Shown in pieces: positions 63,334 to 64,000 of a stretch of 64,000 bases of DNA. Both the position numbers and the translations under genes were made by a program. Source of the stretch: an uncultured Lachnospiraceae bacterium (GTDB lineage: Bacteria; Bacillota; Clostridia; Lachnospirales; Lachnospiraceae); contig CAMWPB010000016.1 of NCBI GenBank assembly GCA_947176065.1, positions 1-64,000 of the forward strand. Direction: 5' to 3'. The notes beneath the pieces were generated by a model. It saw only the letters and a list, made by a program, of their open reading frames with translations, did no database searches and was not told the origin of the DNA. The first letter of the stretch is position 1. Each line of letters opens with the position of its first letter.

Positions 63334-64000
63334 TTATTCCGCCTGCGATTTCAGGAAATTAATAAATTCCGGCTTCGGAAGCGGCTTGGAGAAGAAATAT
63401 CCCTGAATAAAGTCGCACTGCAGATCCGTAAAGAAATCCAGCATCTCCTGCGTCTCGATTCCCTCCACCACGATCTCCATATTCATATCCTTGAGCATCG
63501 CCACCGTGTTCTTAAGTACCACCCGCATCTTGGGATTGTCCTGCTCATCCACAAATGTCTTGTCCAGTTTAATGATTTTCAGCGGAAGCTGGATTACCCG
63601 TTTAATATTGGAATAGCCCGTCCCATAATCGTCCAGGGAAAACGAAATGCCCGCTCTTGTCAGCTTGTTCAGATTCTCCGCCATAATCTCCTGCGTATGG
63701 CTGGCCGCCGTCTCCGTAATCTCCAAATTGATAAATTCGGAAGAAACACGGTGTTTGCCCATGATCGACATCACCTTTTCCGCCAGATTGACGCGCATAC
63801 ACTGGGTCACCGACAGGTTGACCTCTATGTACTCAAGCCCCAGCTTCCTGAAATCCTCACTGGCGATAAAGCGGCAGACCTCCTCCAGTACATAATCCCC
63901 GATTCTGTGAATCGCGCCGCTTCTCTCCGCCGCCGTAACCAGAATCTCCGGCGAAATAAAACCGTAGGTCGGATCGAACAGCCTAAGCAGCGCTTCCGCA
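63334..64000 (-). CDS. EAL-domain protein, C-terminal part (cut by window edge)
   Basis: The frame is open to the right edge, so only the last 221 or so residues are visible. It belongs to the EAL cyclic-di-GMP phosphodiesterase family: EALLRLFDP near the edge (the EAL signature itself lies just before), VNLSVTQCM, LEITETAAS, SLDDYGTGYSNI and EGIETQEML. The conserved E and DD residues visible suggest an active enzyme. Domains further upstream are unknown. It ends 90 bases before the BMP operon start. Confidence 0.88.
   Translation of the reverse strand, partial: AEALLRLFDPTYGFISPEILVTAAERSGAIHRIGDYVLEEVCRFIASEDFRKLGLEYIEVNLSVTQCMRVNLAEKVMSIMGKHRVSSEFINLEITETAASHTQEIMAENLNKLTRAGISFSLDDYGTGYSNIKRVIQLPLKIIKLDKTFVDEQDNPKMRVVLKNTVAMLKDMNMEIVVEGIETQEMLDFFTDLQCDFIQGYFFSKPLPKPEFINFLKSQAE

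Overview
The window comes from a Gram-positive, butyrate-forming member of the Clostridia, most likely a Lachnospiraceae. The evidence is the complete thl-crt-hbd-bcd-etfB-etfA cluster, the Firmicutes order ecfA1-ecfA2-ecfT-truA-rplM-rpsI beside the S10/spc/alpha ribosomal cluster, strong AGGAGG ribosome binding sites, a zinc-type S14, and BMP-type nucleoside uptake. I cannot name a genus. Most genes lie on the minus strand.

Layout from left to right. 1-7 kb: a possible group II intron 5' end abutting a terminator, then a DUF2225 protein, glutaminyl-tRNA synthetase with a terminator-like hairpin in its leader, a 38-residue membrane peptide, a DHH phosphoesterase with an extra C-terminal domain, and two uncharacterised proteins. 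6.8-13.3 kb: the butyrate operon, which turns acetyl-CoA into butyryl-CoA and carries the bifurcating electron-transfer flavoprotein, under a clear promoter with a palindrome in its 5' UTR. 13.3-25 kb: a chemoreceptor, M23 and NlpC/P60 cell-wall hydrolases, a DUF1576 membrane protein, hibernation factor HPF, thioredoxin reductase, an SDR, a MATE exporter, a YitT-like membrane protein, and a tRNA-Ala(CGC)/tRNA-Val(CAC) pair. 25.2-31 kb: a Ham1-like pyrophosphatase, rpsI, rplM, truA and the ECF vitamin-transporter module. 31.1-32.8 kb: an M15 peptidase and a heptad-repeat coiled-coil protein, which separate the ECF module from rplQ. 33-50 kb: the whole rpsJ-to-rplQ cluster, read right to left, including secY, adk, map, a KOW protein, infA and rpoA. 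50.6-64 kb: a methyltransferase, a TraX-like membrane protein, a coiled-coil protein, a LacI regulator with a MATE exporter, a BMP nucleoside ABC transporter operon ending in a hybrid histidine kinase, and a truncated EAL-domain protein.

The most unusual signal is non-coding. About a dozen minus-strand genes, including seven ribosomal protein genes, three butyrate genes, truA, glnS and the LacI gene, are followed within a few bases of the stop codon by hairpin elements. Several share a junction motif (CTAAGTYTC followed by a GGAGAAT...ATTCTCC hairpin). A second set of about 120-130 bp elements forms cloverleaf-like palindromes. Both look like dispersed repeat families placed systematically at gene 3' ends, even inside essential operons.

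Start codons were moved inward in many genes where a ribosome binding site and family alignment favoured a downstream start. All functional calls rest on recognising conserved motifs by eye; no database search was run.
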